From assembly GCA_002989075.1 (NCBI GenBank), contig PSQN01000003.1:1926340-1990339 (forward strand): a stretch of DNA of 64,000 nucleotides, given 5' to 3'. Of this stretch, positions 49,209-59,292 are shown in pieces. The notes under the pieces were generated by a model. That model was not told the DNA's origin and did no database searches. It saw only the letters and a list, made by a program, of their open reading frames with translations. The translations under genes and the position numbers were made by a program. The DNA is from Arthonia radiata (Eukaryota > Ascomycota > Arthoniomycetes > Arthoniales > Arthoniaceae). Positions within the stretch are counted from its first letter, which is position 1. Each line of letters opens with the position of its first letter.

Positions 49209-51507
49209 TCACATCTCAAGAGAAGCAATTTGATTACCTGCTGCGGTCTGTTGACCCCAAACACCTTCTCGAACCCGGTCTCCAATGGCAGAAAGCAGAT
49301 TCCGTGCCTGCTCACCTCCCTTGGACATGCCTACGAGCTCCGCAAGTTTTTTCTGTATCAGCACTAGGCAGTCCCATTTCCCGTTGGCAACCTTGTAGGC
49401 GTTGCTCTCGGGGTCACCGCGGCCCCCAACAAGGTACGTGAAGGTTTGCGGTGGCCGAAGCAAGAAGGGAAATACCTGCTCACGCGCTGGACTCTGCAAG
49501 AGCGCTTCAATGCCGGAAGCAGCGATGTTGTCAGGTGCTTTACTCGTTGCTGGCAATAAGGTTTGCAGCTTCGCCTCATTAGGGAGAGCTGCAAGGCTGG
49601 TCGGCGATTCGCGCTCGTTGAAACTGTTCTCAGTTGGCAGCGGTGCCCAATTGGCGTTTGCAATGCTTGAGATGAGGTTCATCGCGGCGATAGCCTTTTC
49701 TGGCAACGCCACGATGTTCGCGTGATCGACAAGATCGGAAAAGAGATTGTCATTGTACACATAGTACACCGAAAACGTTGCGCGTGCGGCAGCGGCTTCA
49801 TTTGTGTCGTGCGATTCCGTCCCGTTGACAGCTTGAGATCCGAGCGACGAGGGAGTTGATGCAGGCTCGGCAGCTGTCGGTCCTTTGAAGACCGTGGCAA
49901 GCGTGTTTAGTGCGTCCGTGTTGGTGTTCTTGCAAGGGACAAGTAAGAGCGGCGTAGACTGACGTCCAATGCCCAGTTGTGCCTGCGGAAGCAAAGAGGT
50001 GCGAGGTAAGGACACCTGTGAATTAACAGTAAGTACAAGCGTGGTAAGCAGCAAAAATCGAAGTAGGCCTAATGATATGAAGGAAGCCTTGCAAAACAAA
50101 AGCGTGCTTGTGCTTCGCAAAGATAGTGCAGATCAAGGAACAGCTGCTCAAGCACTAACCAGGACGTTCAAATCGTGCTTGGGCGACTGGCCTTGTGCCC
50201 ATTGGCCCGCAGAAACCGACAAGGCCCTGGAAAGGCGATGGAGAACCTGTGGGTGTCTCGCCTCTTGCAGGAATGCGTTCGGGCATTCTGTGGCGAAAGT
50301 TGACATGTAACGAGCAGACTTTGCAACGAAGCTGTCAGTGTTGACCGGCTCACGAAACATCAGAGCAATACATACTGGACCAGAGAGAAATGTCAGATCG
50401 AGAGGGTCGTGACTGGGGTCATTTGGCAGAAGCCAATAGGAAAGGCTCCGGTCATGAAGCTTCCGGTCGCGTAAAAACTGGAGAGATACGGAGATGTCTC
50501 TAAAGATCCTGATATCAGCCAAACGCAAGATGAAGAGCTTTGAACACATCAAGAGGCGATCTTCTCAGCTGTTCCACATTTCTGAAATGGTCGAGCTGAG
50601 AGAGCGGAGAGGCTTACTTATCTGAAGAACGCAATTTTATGAGCGTGAGCAACTCGCTGAAGAAATGGATCACATTGATGTGCAGCAATACATCGCCTTT
50701 GTGATCCGTCATGTGCACTGCAATGAAGTCAAGTAGACCCTCCTTGGTAGGATCCAGCCCGTATCGCTTCTCGACCTCAGGCTGATGTGACCGCGCCAGG
50801 TAAGGCCAGTCGAGTGCGCCAATCTTGGGTGCTAGAGACATCAGTCGGGCCTGCGCAAGTGAGCGTTCCTTACGTGGTGCTTCCGGGCCGCAAGCTGTGA
50901 ACATGAGCGAGTAGAGATCTTTGTCGTCAAACATGCGCCGCCAAAAGAGGCCTGAGCCCCCACGACTCTTGCCAGCCTGGCCAATGCCGTGCACTGCGAC
51001 ATCGTTGGATTCAAGGTCTGCATCCAATAGGACCAAAATTACAGAAGCAGCCTCTTCCGCAACGCCCACGTCATTGGTGGTTAGCCACAGATTGATGAGC
51101 GCTTTCACAACTGACTGCATATTCGCTAGAGCACTAAGATCCTTGCTGCTGGCTGCTGCTTTGCGTAAGAGCTGTAGCATGATCCTGTTGTAAGGCAAAG
51201 CTTCCACATTCAGGCCACCAGCAAAATCCACAGGAGGCTGCAAGGACAACACGTCGGCAAAGGAAAAAGGCTGTACGAGTTTCTCTAGCACCCTGATCAA
51301 CGGCGTTGGATCCTGCTGCAATCCCGGTGACAGGCTTGAGATTTGAGACACAAGCTGTGCATTCTCTCTGGGCTTTTGCGAGAGGTTGGGTGGCAAGAAG
51401 ATTGCGCATTCGTCCAATAACTTTTCGTTGAGGCGCTGGCCTGGATCATCACTGACTTGACGCAAATGCTGTTGAAGGTCTGCCAGGAGGCTGTCGTTCG
51501 ACGCCAT
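49209..51507 (-). CDS. HSM3: HSM3/PSMD5-like proteasome base assembly chaperone
   Basis: Start at 51507 (MASNDSLLADLQQHLRQ). Exon 1 is 51507-50618. A well-supported in-frame 57-bp intron (50375-50319, GTATGT...AAG, branch CTGAC) joins FLSGP to SARYMSTFATECPNAFL, and a 144-bp intron (50159-50016, GTTAGT...CACAG) joins DLNVL to VSLPRTSLLP; the last exon is 50015-49209. Between 50617 and 50478 the structure is less clear. The best fit is a 57-bp intron (50617-50561), a 13-nt exon (50560-50548) and a 70-bp intron (50547-50478), reading DKSPLD-FLRDRKLHDRS. The protein is an all-helical repeat protein without enzymatic motifs. In yeast Hsm3 holds the Rpt1-Rpt2 ATPase module during assembly of the 19S proteasome base and was first found as a mismatch-repair-related gene. 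Confidence 0.8.
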
Positions 51508-52115
51508 GTTAAGTTTGGAACAATGAGTAATCCAACGAGAATGCCAGTCAGCTTTCTGCGGACCTCGTACTCTCCTACTATGGTGGAGTTCACGGTTCGA
51601 TTCGCTAGTATGGCTGCCGCAGTGGCAGAGCAAGCACGATTTAGCTGGACACAACCTGCGAATAGCGATGATTTGTGACGCGTGGCGTCATGGCAGTGAA
51701 TGCAAACTGAGGTCTCAGGATCGATGTTACGAAAGGTTGTGCATGCAGTGCCCAGACAGACATGCGATGCATTCCACCACCAGTCACGCTAAATCCCTAG
51801 CGCGAGCCATATCGATAATACCGGTAACGTGCCTTGACGCTGACAATCAGGAGTGGTGACCACACGTCGCATGAAGTCTGCAATGTGCACAGCAAATCAT
51901 TACAAAGGGGCGTCAGCGTATGCAGTACATTTGGTTCAAGTTCGGTCAGGCTGATGCTAATAGATTCTGATGCTCTGGACCGTTATGATGGAATCATGCT
52001 ATCCGTAAAAACAGTGCCAAGTGGGTACACTCGTCAAATGTCAGTGGTCATGTCAGTGGTCATGTCCGTCGTCATTCGTCGATGCCGTAACCAATCACGG
52101 ATTGGATAAAGGTGT
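51508..52115. other. Intergenic, HSM3 promoter and RPC31 3' region
   Basis: Contains a short tandem repeat close to the Rpc31 stop, given separately. Otherwise nothing recognised. Confidence 0.5.
52038..52073 (+). repeat. 12-bp tandem repeat, three units
   Basis: The unit atgtcagtggtc occurs twice exactly (52038-52049, 52050-52061) and a third time with two changes (52062-52073), about 40 bp downstream of the Rpc31 stop codon. Probably a small unstable repeat in the 3' UTR. Confidence 0.85.
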
Positions 52116-53000
52116 TCAGTCAAGGTCAGCGCCTCCATCGTCAGCCCCCATGGCAGCATCATCATCGTCACCCTCTCCGCCAGAGAAGTAACCTTCGGCA
52201 TTGTAGTCGCCAGCCATTTCGTCTTCGTCATCCTCGAAAGTTTCGTCTGGATCTGGCTCCACTTCCTCCGGCTCTTCATCATCGTCTGGTTTGCGAGTGG
52301 ATGCCTCCTTCTCATCGTCGTCTTTCGGTCCATCCGCATCCTCAAGTTCCTCGACTTCGTCAGCATCGTGAGATTGATTCGTTCGACGCTCGTATCTCTT
52401 AGGCTTCCGACCTGGGCCATCTGTTGTGCCAAAGACGTCAACAAGTTCTTCTGGGAAGAATTTGACAGCTTGTAACGAGTTAGCATCCTGCTTACGATAC
52501 GTGACGAGGCATACATACGGTAAGTTCGTGTGTTGAATCGTGCTAGACGCTGTTGAGGTCGTTGATACTTGTCCGAGTATCTGGGCATATCGGTGAAGAG
52601 ATTGAAGGTGCTGGTCTTCTTTGACTGGCGGTGTTTACCAACGCAAGCTTTGTCGTTCAAGACTGTGTGAAGCGGACCCCTGTGAAGGCGATCTCGGATG
52701 GTTTTGAAGAACCGCACTGCATGCTTCTCACGCAGAGATGGCGATTGAGCTCTTGGGAAATCTTCACCCATGGTCTGAGCCGAGAGCGTGAGTGACAGCG
52801 ATAATGAATCACCGTGTATGGGTCACGGAGCTGGATCGAGTACGACGAGGGAGATGCAAACTCACAGCAAACATGATCTGAGGCTCTGAAGGCGTGTCGA
52901 TGTCAGGATCATAGTCCCAGGTCATCTCCTGGCCACCAATCTTGTGCTTGCCCCGTGAGACGCCTCCGCCACGAGCACCGCCTCTAGTACCTCGAGACAT
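52116..53000 (-). CDS. RPC31: RNA polymerase III subunit Rpc31 (RPC7)
   Basis: Exons (minus) 53000-52866, 52774-52519 and 52468-52116, 247 residues. Introns of 91 bp (GTGAGT...CTCAG) and 50 bp (GTATGT, branch GCTAAC, CAAG); joining restores IMFA-TMGEDFP and NTRTYPVKFFPEEL. The N-terminus is Gly/Arg-rich (MSRGTRGGARGGG), followed by WDYDPDID, the conserved core RDRLHRGPLHTVL and YSDKYQ, and a long acidic C-terminal tail (about residues 160-247, D/E-rich, ending GADLD). This layout is that of Rpc31, part of the Rpc31-Rpc34-Rpc82 heterotrimer that recruits Pol III to TFIIIB at tRNA and 5S genes. The acidic exon has no internal start codon in its first half, so naive gene finders could miss it. 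Confidence 0.9.
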
Positions 53001-53318
53001 GTTCCGAGAGAGTGAGCTGGACTGTTCGAGTTCACTGCTCTGAGATCCTGCAAACTAGCGCAAGAGCTTGCGATTACGATGGTTCTGATCAAGGGTTGAA
53101 GGACGTAGAAACAAGGAAGTCGAGAAGAATAATAGCCAGAGCAGCTTTTCAAAGATTGGACTGCATGAACAAGAGGGTTGGTGACGAAGATGGCTGGGGG
53201 TGAAATTTCATGTGACAGAGCGTAGGTCATTGCTCCGTCTCGGCCGATGCCAAGTCTCTAGCGTCTCGACATCTGGTGCATCCACAACCTTCACTGTCGC
53301 CGCGCGCGTGATCTTGAC
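53001..53318. promoter_or_regulatory. Divergent promoter, RPC31 / cyclin
   Basis: 318 bp separate the two start codons on opposite strands. A GC-rich run (cgccgcgcgcgtg, about 53297-53309) lies just before the cyclin ATG. No specific factor site assigned. Confidence 0.5.
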
Positions 53319-54260
53319 ATGGCCGTTACCGCTCCATTGACGAGCGCGCTCGTCAATCCACTTGCCACCAATGAAAAACTTCAGTGCTCGAGCTCGCAGC
53401 TTGATGACGTCCCTACCGAGCTCGAAAACTCGGTTCGCTTTGCATCTTGTCGACTGATCCAGGCTGCTGGTGTCCTCCTTGGACTATCCCAGGATATAAT
53501 TGTGCAAGCGATTGTAATCTTCACCAGGTTCTGGGTAGGTACTGAAGGCGGAAGCTTGAAGCTTGAGAATGCAGAGGTCAGTGATATATGGGACACTCTC
53601 GCGCATAATGCTCACAAACCCTGCTTTGACTAGGACGTGGCAGCAGCCGCGTTGCACCTGACAGCCAAAGTATCAGCTGACCCTCAAATTCCGAGACGTG
53701 TGATGCTCGTTATTGCCTACCTCCAGACACATCCACGCGCATACCTGTTTTCGTCGAGTCCAGCTGCCGATGAAGCCGCATATGACTCTCTCTTGACGGA
53801 AGCCAGTTACCAGACCCGACGGTCACGATGCATGCGTGCAGAAGCTGCTATTCTACGCGCTTTAGGGTATCAAATCCACGTTGCACTGCCCCATACTCTC
53901 TGCATCAACTACCTGCAGACCCTAGGCGCATTTCAATCGGGCGCAGGGGAGGCAGTGTCGGTGCAAGCGTTTGCGCATCTGAACACTTTGCTTCTGAGCC
54001 CACAGCTGGTGTATCTGACCCATCACCCGACGTCACTGGCTGGCGCCGCTGTCTATCTCGCGGCCAGGGAGGTGGGTTATAAGATGCCAGAACTACCGTG
54101 GTGGGAGATGTTTGACATTAGCCGCGAAGAGCTAGGCTTCTTGGTCGCGGCTATGACAAGCATGGCAGCATTTGCAGCTGAGGAAGAGAGAAAATGGAAA
54201 GGCATAACTCCCCCCATGACCGTCGAGGGCGTATTGGCGGAAGCCGGAGAGTGTGAATGA
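53319..54260 (+). CDS. Cyclin-L-like cyclin
   Basis: Exons 53319-53576 and 53634-54260, 294 residues. The 57-bp intron has GTCAGT and CTAG ends and rejoins LENAE to DVAAAALHLTAKVS in phase 0. The N-terminal cyclin fold is clear (VRFASCRLIQAAGVLLGL..IVIFTRFW..EDVAAAALHLTAK), and a second fold follows (about 130-260). The pattern FTRFW..GGSL..DV..AAL.LTAK fits the cyclin L/K group that pairs with CDKs acting in transcription and splicing rather than in the cell cycle. There is no RS-rich tail, so it is the short fungal form. Confidence 0.85.
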
Positions 54261-54944
54261 AACACATAGTTTTTGCTGGTCCAAGAACTCCTGCCTTTTT
54301 TCTTACCTGACGAAGCTGCTTGATCTCAGCAGTCAATGAGACTTACAATCCGCAGAGTGGTTCAGCCAAACTGAAAAATTCCCTCAGATGCCTCAAGACG
54401 AGCGCGCAATACCTTCACGAATTCAACATGCCACTCAGGACGGATCGAAGCTGCTGTGGTACCACCTTGAAAGCTCGTCGAAAATAGGCGTTATCACTCA
54501 CATATACATCACTGTGCCGCGCCAGCTGTCTGCTTGTGGAGGAACACATGACCTCGCGTCTCAGAATGCCATCTGACGCGAACGGTCAATCACCTTATCA
54601 CTTTGTTCTTTGGTACTCTCTTCGTCTCTGCCCAAGCAGATCAATGCTGTCACGTCCAATCACATCAAATAGCCATATTCGGGTCACAAGTGTCTCATCA
54701 TCTTTGCACAAGATCTCTTCACGAGCATGTCCCTGTGGTCAGTTCGTGCCTTACATTGCCATCGAACTCAAACCGCGTTTCACTTTCCATTATCTCTAAG
54801 CTATGTTGAGCTGTTTTTACCAGCTCCTCCGTTCCTCTCTCAACCGACCACTAGGAACTCTTCACCAACAGTCAGCGCGACCAACCAACCTGCTACAGCT
54901 CAAACCGAGATTGCGAGCTCGTGCAGCCGAGCGGCCAGCCCAAC
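54261..54944. other. Intergenic, tandem genes
   Basis: 684 bp between the cyclin stop and the next + strand ATG. It should hold a 3' UTR and a promoter/5' leader. The C/T-rich stretch near 54750-54900 is typical of fungal promoters. No gene seen. Confidence 0.5.
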
Positions 54945-56519
54945 ATGGTCTTCTACGTGTCTTCAGATCGCCCACTACGCAAGCGCTCACCTCCCATGTC
55001 CTTCTTGAATACTCGCTGGGGACGAGACGAAGTGGAAGGACAGCATCGTAGAGGTCAGCTTCGGAGTTCCTGGCCTTCACCAACTACCAAGTTACGAAGC
55101 ACAGGCGCTCAAGTCGGCGCTCAAGTCCGACCACGCGTCACCATGTCTGACGACGTGTTTCGACGGACATCATCGGCATCGACGGCTCCTGCATATCTTG
55201 CGGAGCTGCGAAGCCCATCAAAACAGACAGTTTCTCGCGCACCGCAGCCACGTTGCTTTAGTCCACGTCGACGTGGTACAGGAAGCTCGACACCAAGCCA
55301 TACTCTCAAGCGGAAGGCTGCCTTTGAACCAAAGCCGACGGCGTTGAATGAGCGCAGCGTCAACCTGACCACCGCTGCTCAGCCAAAGTACGCTCCATCA
55401 CCACCCGTCTCAAGCTCCTGTCAACTTTCCCCGCAGAGTGCGGCCGTGAGGCCGACAAAGCCACCCAGCAAAGACAAGATTGAGACCAAGACCACCTACG
55501 CCGTCCTCCCACCGCCAAACTATTCGCTCCCTACTGGTGCTCGGCAGCCTACTCGCGTTCCTCCAGCTGCCTCACCGGCGTCGCCATATTCACCAAAGAC
55601 CCGTCTCTATATGACCTCATCTACCGCAACGACGTCGCCCCCCAAACTCTCTCCACCGACCTCTCAATCAACGCCAAACACGATGCCCAGCACATCTCCG
55701 CCAACCGCATTGCGGTACACCGCTGTGTCTCCTCCGACGGCACTGAGGTACACCGCCAATCCAGCAGCCACCGCCACCGCCACCTCCCCGACTTCCCATC
55801 CTGACCATATCCCCACCACAGCCGCCTCCGAGCGCAAACGCCGCCGCCGCACAGGCGTCTACGGTGCGCCCGCTACCACACCCACCCCGCCCGCCTCACC
55901 ACCTCGCGCCTACCGCCGTGTCGAAGGCCAGACGCGCTACTACTCCTCCTCCTCCAAGCACTCTTCAGGCGACGCCACGCGCTTTCCTATTTCCACAACC
56001 TCCGGCTCACAGCCCACGCCTGTCACCGCACTGAGGTCCAACCCTACAGGCACCGGCTCCTCCGTCGCCGACAAGCCAACGTCAACACACCCTTACCGGC
56101 AGTCCTACCGCTACCCCTCGCTTTCCGCCGGCACAGCTGCAACGCCCCACCGCACCATCAATGCCGGTATGGTGCCCATCGACACCTCGCTCAACAATAC
56201 GAAAGCGACCGAGCGAAAACCCACGTTCCTGGCGGAGTCGCCGACGAGACACAGCAAGTATCCGAAGAAGCAGCGGGAGGGGTTGGTCGTTAGCGGAGAG
56301 AAGGAGAAGGCGTTCAGGGGGTGGTTGAGGAAAGGGAAAGAGAAGACTGCAGCCAAGAGTGAAGTAAAGACCAGGGTGGGCGGCTTTGGCTTGGCGGGGG
56401 ATGCTGGGTTGGGGTTTAGTGGAGCTGGGGGTGGCAGTGGTGTCGGAGGAAGGGACTATGAGAGGCGGATGAAGAGACGGGGTAAGGGGCTAGCGTTTTG
56501 GGAGTGGAGTCCTCGGTAG
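54945..56519 (+). CDS. Disordered S/T/P-rich protein of unknown function
   Basis: 524 residues without introns, starting at the first ATG (54945, MVFYVSSDRPLRKRSPPMSF); the frame is open further upstream but only through non-ATG codons. Composition is dominated by Ser, Thr, Pro and Ala with many SP/TP sites. Near-identical short runs SPPTALRYTA occur twice (about 55715-55760). A basic, glycine-rich C-terminus (GGRDYERRMKRRGKGLAFWEW) looks conserved, and the N-terminal 35 residues also look less random than the middle. No domain is recognised. It could be a nuclear or cytoskeletal scaffold, but nothing in the sequence decides this. Confidence 0.7.
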   Translation: MVFYVSSDRPLRKRSPPMSFLNTRWGRDEVEGQHRRGQLRSSWPSPTTKLRSTGAQVGAQVRPRVTMSDDVFRRTSSASTAPAYLAELRSPSKQTVSRAPQPRCFSPRRRGTGSSTPSHTLKRKAAFEPKPTALNERSVNLTTAAQPKYAPSPPVSSSCQLSPQSAAVRPTKPPSKDKIETKTTYAVLPPPNYSLPTGARQPTRVPPAASPASPYSPKTRLYMTSSTATTSPPKLSPPTSQSTPNTMPSTSPPTALRYTAVSPPTALRYTANPAATATATSPTSHPDHIPTTAASERKRRRRTGVYGAPATTPTPPASPPRAYRRVEGQTRYYSSSSKHSSGDATRFPISTTSGSQPTPVTALRSNPTGTGSSVADKPTSTHPYRQSYRYPSLSAGTAATPHRTINAGMVPIDTSLNNTKATERKPTFLAESPTRHSKYPKKQREGLVVSGEKEKAFRGWLRKGKEKTAAKSEVKTRVGGFGLAGDAGLGFSGAGGGSGVGGRDYERRMKRRGKGLAFWEWSPR

Positions 56520-56965
56520 ATGGATGATATCTCTGATTGCTGGTCGAGAGCGATGCAAATGGCGTTGACGGGTGCATAAAGCGTGCAGAGGTGTAATTGT
56601 CGTGGTAATGTTCCAGGATGTGTACTCCAAGAGAGAGGTCGTAAGGGCACGACTAATACGGAGAGTCAGTGACTCTGTGGTGGCATAACGCAGGCGTTGC
56701 TTTCATGAGTGGGTGGCATGGATGGCGTATTCACTACTCGTGGAGACTTATGGAACAACATTAAATACTCGCTGGGCTAATCGAAAACTACAATAGGTCT
56801 CACGTGTTCGCATTCGAACGCTCTTTGTATTCGTACATATAGTATACACTGCACATCATGTTCTAGCTTCCATCGAGGCTCATTGCGCCATCTCTAGCAC
56901 GGATTATCTTTAGGACCGCATCCCTCTTCCATTCTTACACACGAGACAGCATCTGTCAGTACTTC
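56520..56965. other. Intergenic, convergent 3' ends
   Basis: 446 bp between two genes that end toward each other. AT-rich pieces near 56760-56850 may be polyadenylation regions. Nothing else seen. Confidence 0.6.
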
Positions 56966-58648
56966 TCAGACCGTCTCGAATCCCTTACTAGGGTGCTCGC
57001 TGGCAGCCGCGGAGAACGAATTGACTTCCGCTCCACCCTCTTCGAGCCTCACGTCTCTGGCACCAAAGCCGCCGCTTCCACGATCACGTGGCTGGTTCTC
57101 GCCTTGACCGTGCTCGATGGCAGCACCAGCTGGACCCTCCTCAAGTCTTTCCTTCCTTGCACCGAATGTTTCCTCTCTACTCTCGCTTCCACCCTCACGA
57201 CCGCGATTCGCATACCGGCTTTTGCCGCGTCCGCCTCCATACCAGCCTCGATCTCCACCCCCGCGCCCATAGCCACCACGATCTCCACCTCTGCGCACAT
57301 ACCCACCGCGATAGCCACCGCGCCCACGCCCGCGCTCGTCACGCCACTCCCGACGCTGCTTGAACCCATCGCGAGAGTCTTTGAAGTGATCACCGTCTTT
57401 CTCAGGGTGTGTCTCGATTTCAGGTGGGTCCATGAAGCCATTGGTGGACTGCCAGAAGTCTTGATCATTTTTTGAAGCTTCATCGGCTAATTCAGTCGGG
57501 TCGTGATCCACTTTGGTGTCTTGGGTTGGCGTCGGGCGTGCGACAAGCTTCATCTTGATGACAGCCCAGGGGACGGAGAGGCTGCGGTTCCATGCCTCTC
57601 CGGAGCGCTGGCTGGGTCCTTCCGGTTCGAAATGGCGGGCTTTGCGGCCGGAGACGGTCGGGACCGGCGCGGGAGTAGTGCTGGCACTGGCGGCGTTGGC
57701 GTCGGCGTCGGTGTTGGTAGACTTTGCCGCCACGGCAGACTCAGAGGCACCAGCAGCACTCTGAACAGGTTCCTGTGGCGTTTCAGTAGTGGGTGATTGG
57801 GGCTTCGCTCCCACTGATGGAGCAACCTTGTCGCCCCCAAATTTCACCTCCAGCATCTTGATCAAAGCACGGCTCTGTGGGCGGAGGTATGTGATCTTCT
57901 CGATGTGATAGTACCCGATGAATTCGACGGTGCGGTAGCCACGACGGGTCTGCTGGAAGATGGGGATGAGACGGGTAGAGACGACATCTTGCTTTGGTGC
58001 GTCTGCTGGTGGACTACTGCTCGTGGTGTCGTCTTCGTCATCAGAAGCGTAATCGACAAGGGGGTTGACTGTAATCTTGATATCCGGAGCTGGTTGAGCA
58101 GCTGGCAAGGATTCGTTACCCTTGTCACCGTCTTCGTCTGAGCCTGGCTGAGCCTGTTCGTTGCCCTCCCAGTGCTTGCCTCTCTCTAGTGTCTCACCAC
58201 CGAGGAACTTCCTTAGCCCGCCGCCGTCAGTCCATCCGCGCATTACCATACCCTGTAGCCCAGGCAGCAACTCCATGTTGCTCTTGGCGAAGATGACCGT
58301 CTCGCTGTCCCACTTCGGATTGGCACCGGGGAAGAGCATCACGTAGGCTAGATCATCACCATACTGAATGGAGTTGTTGAGCGAGCTCGGTGGGCAAGGG
58401 TTGAACTTGGCTTCAGGGTCAGCTACCACAGCGGGTGGTCGATAGTGCCCGTGGACTTCATCGAGAGTATAGCGAAGCGGTCCTGAAGGCTTCTGCTTGT
58501 CTTCCGATACCGATAAGGCTGCCAATGAGCGAGGCGTGTCTTCAGTCATGGAAGCTGATGATGGCTCCGGTAATTCGCCGGACTCATCAGTGGGCTCGTC
58601 GTGGGTTTCTTGCCTTTTGCGGAGTGAGGGTGGTACGTAGCGGCCCAT
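56966..58648 (-). CDS. RGG-rich, probably RNA-binding fungal protein
   Basis: Intronless, 560 residues from the ATG at 58648 (MGRYVPPSLRKRQE); an upstream in-frame ATG at 58720 would add a hydrophobic leader that looks like translated 5' UTR. After a disordered N-terminus there is a compact central region (about 75-270) with motifs such as DDLAYVMLFPGANPKWDSE and GYRTVEFIGYYHIEKITYL, which resembles a domain seen in uncharacterised Pezizomycotina proteins. The C-terminus has an RGG/YGG-rich stretch (about 455-510: GRGRGGYRGGYVRRGGDRGG) typical of RNA-binding, methylated proteins. The opening RYVPPxLR resembles starts of some RNA-associated proteins. Likely role in mRNA or ribonucleoprotein biology, inferred from composition only. 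Confidence 0.78.
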   Translation of the reverse strand: MGRYVPPSLRKRQETHDEPTDESGELPEPSSASMTEDTPRSLAALSVSEDKQKPSGPLRYTLDEVHGHYRPPAVVADPEAKFNPCPPSSLNNSIQYGDDLAYVMLFPGANPKWDSETVIFAKSNMELLPGLQGMVMRGWTDGGGLRKFLGGETLERGKHWEGNEQAQPGSDEDGDKGNESLPAAQPAPDIKITVNPLVDYASDDEDDTTSSSPPADAPKQDVVSTRLIPIFQQTRRGYRTVEFIGYYHIEKITYLRPQSRALIKMLEVKFGGDKVAPSVGAKPQSPTTETPQEPVQSAAGASESAVAAKSTNTDADANAASASTTPAPVPTVSGRKARHFEPEGPSQRSGEAWNRSLSVPWAVIKMKLVARPTPTQDTKVDHDPTELADEASKNDQDFWQSTNGFMDPPEIETHPEKDGDHFKDSRDGFKQRREWRDERGRGRGGYRGGYVRRGGDRGGYGRGGGDRGWYGGGRGKSRYANRGREGGSESREETFGARKERLEEGPAGAAIEHGQGENQPRDRGSGGFGARDVRLEEGGAEVNSFSAAASEHPSKGFETV

Positions 58649-59292
58649 GATGAGTTGCAAAAGCTTGATGCAAGTTGATAAGCGTAGAAGTAAGCAGCAA
58701 AGAGGTTGGAGAAGAAGCAATGAGGAATGGTGCCTGGCAGGTGACGCGGCGGAAGCGGTGTGCTTCTGGCGCCTTTACCTTGCACCTCCACCGCTTGCAT
58801 ATACTGATACGAGACACCTTACCCTGCGTGACTATGACGAGCGAGCGTGCAACAGCGGCATCTGCGGTACGCAGTGGTAGATGTTAAATTGGCTCGGGTG
58901 GTTCAGAACCTCAAAATTTGGTGCTTTCGTTCGATGATAGCAAACTAGCAAATTACGAGGCAATCGCTTTGTTCAGGGGATGGAAGAGGTCGTCCAGCCT
59001 TGTCAAGTTCCACGGTGCTTGTTTCAACATACTATCACGTATGATATAGTAGGGTGTGCTCGATTAGCAGAGATGGCACTGGGGTTCGAAGTTTATAGAG
59101 GTAACTGGCTTGGCAGGTACCGCTCAATATGGATTAATTATCATATTCTACCACTCTACGTATCTCGTAAGACTTATCCTGACCTGACACTACCCAAGCG
59201 ATGATGCAGTGCATGAACAGACCGTCGTCCAATGCGTCTCACAGTCGGCTCATTTTCGTCGGGGGTCGCAATCGATCTCGAAGGGGGCTCCC
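58649..59292. promoter_or_regulatory. Upstream region of the RGG-rich gene
   Basis: 644 bp holding the promoter of the RGG-rich gene and the 3' UTR of the next gene, both minus strand. No gene recognised. Confidence 0.5.

Noticed and set aside
50515-50520. Stop codon followed by a +1 reading (ggc tga t) in the HSM3 gene, resembling an antizyme-type frameshift site
   Set aside because: It would require an implausibly short 36-bp intron before it. A two-intron solution explains the same region with normal intron sizes.
52038-52073. Three 12-bp repeats as a CRISPR-like or regulatory array
   Set aside because: No spacers separate the units and the host is eukaryotic; it is a simple tandem repeat in a 3' UTR.
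55530-55802. Alternative frame with sensible-looking protein (DPSLYDLIYRNDVAPQTL) within the S/T/P-rich gene
   Set aside because: It ends after about 70-90 codons, has no clear start or splice sites, and overlaps a 524-codon frame whose ends look conserved.
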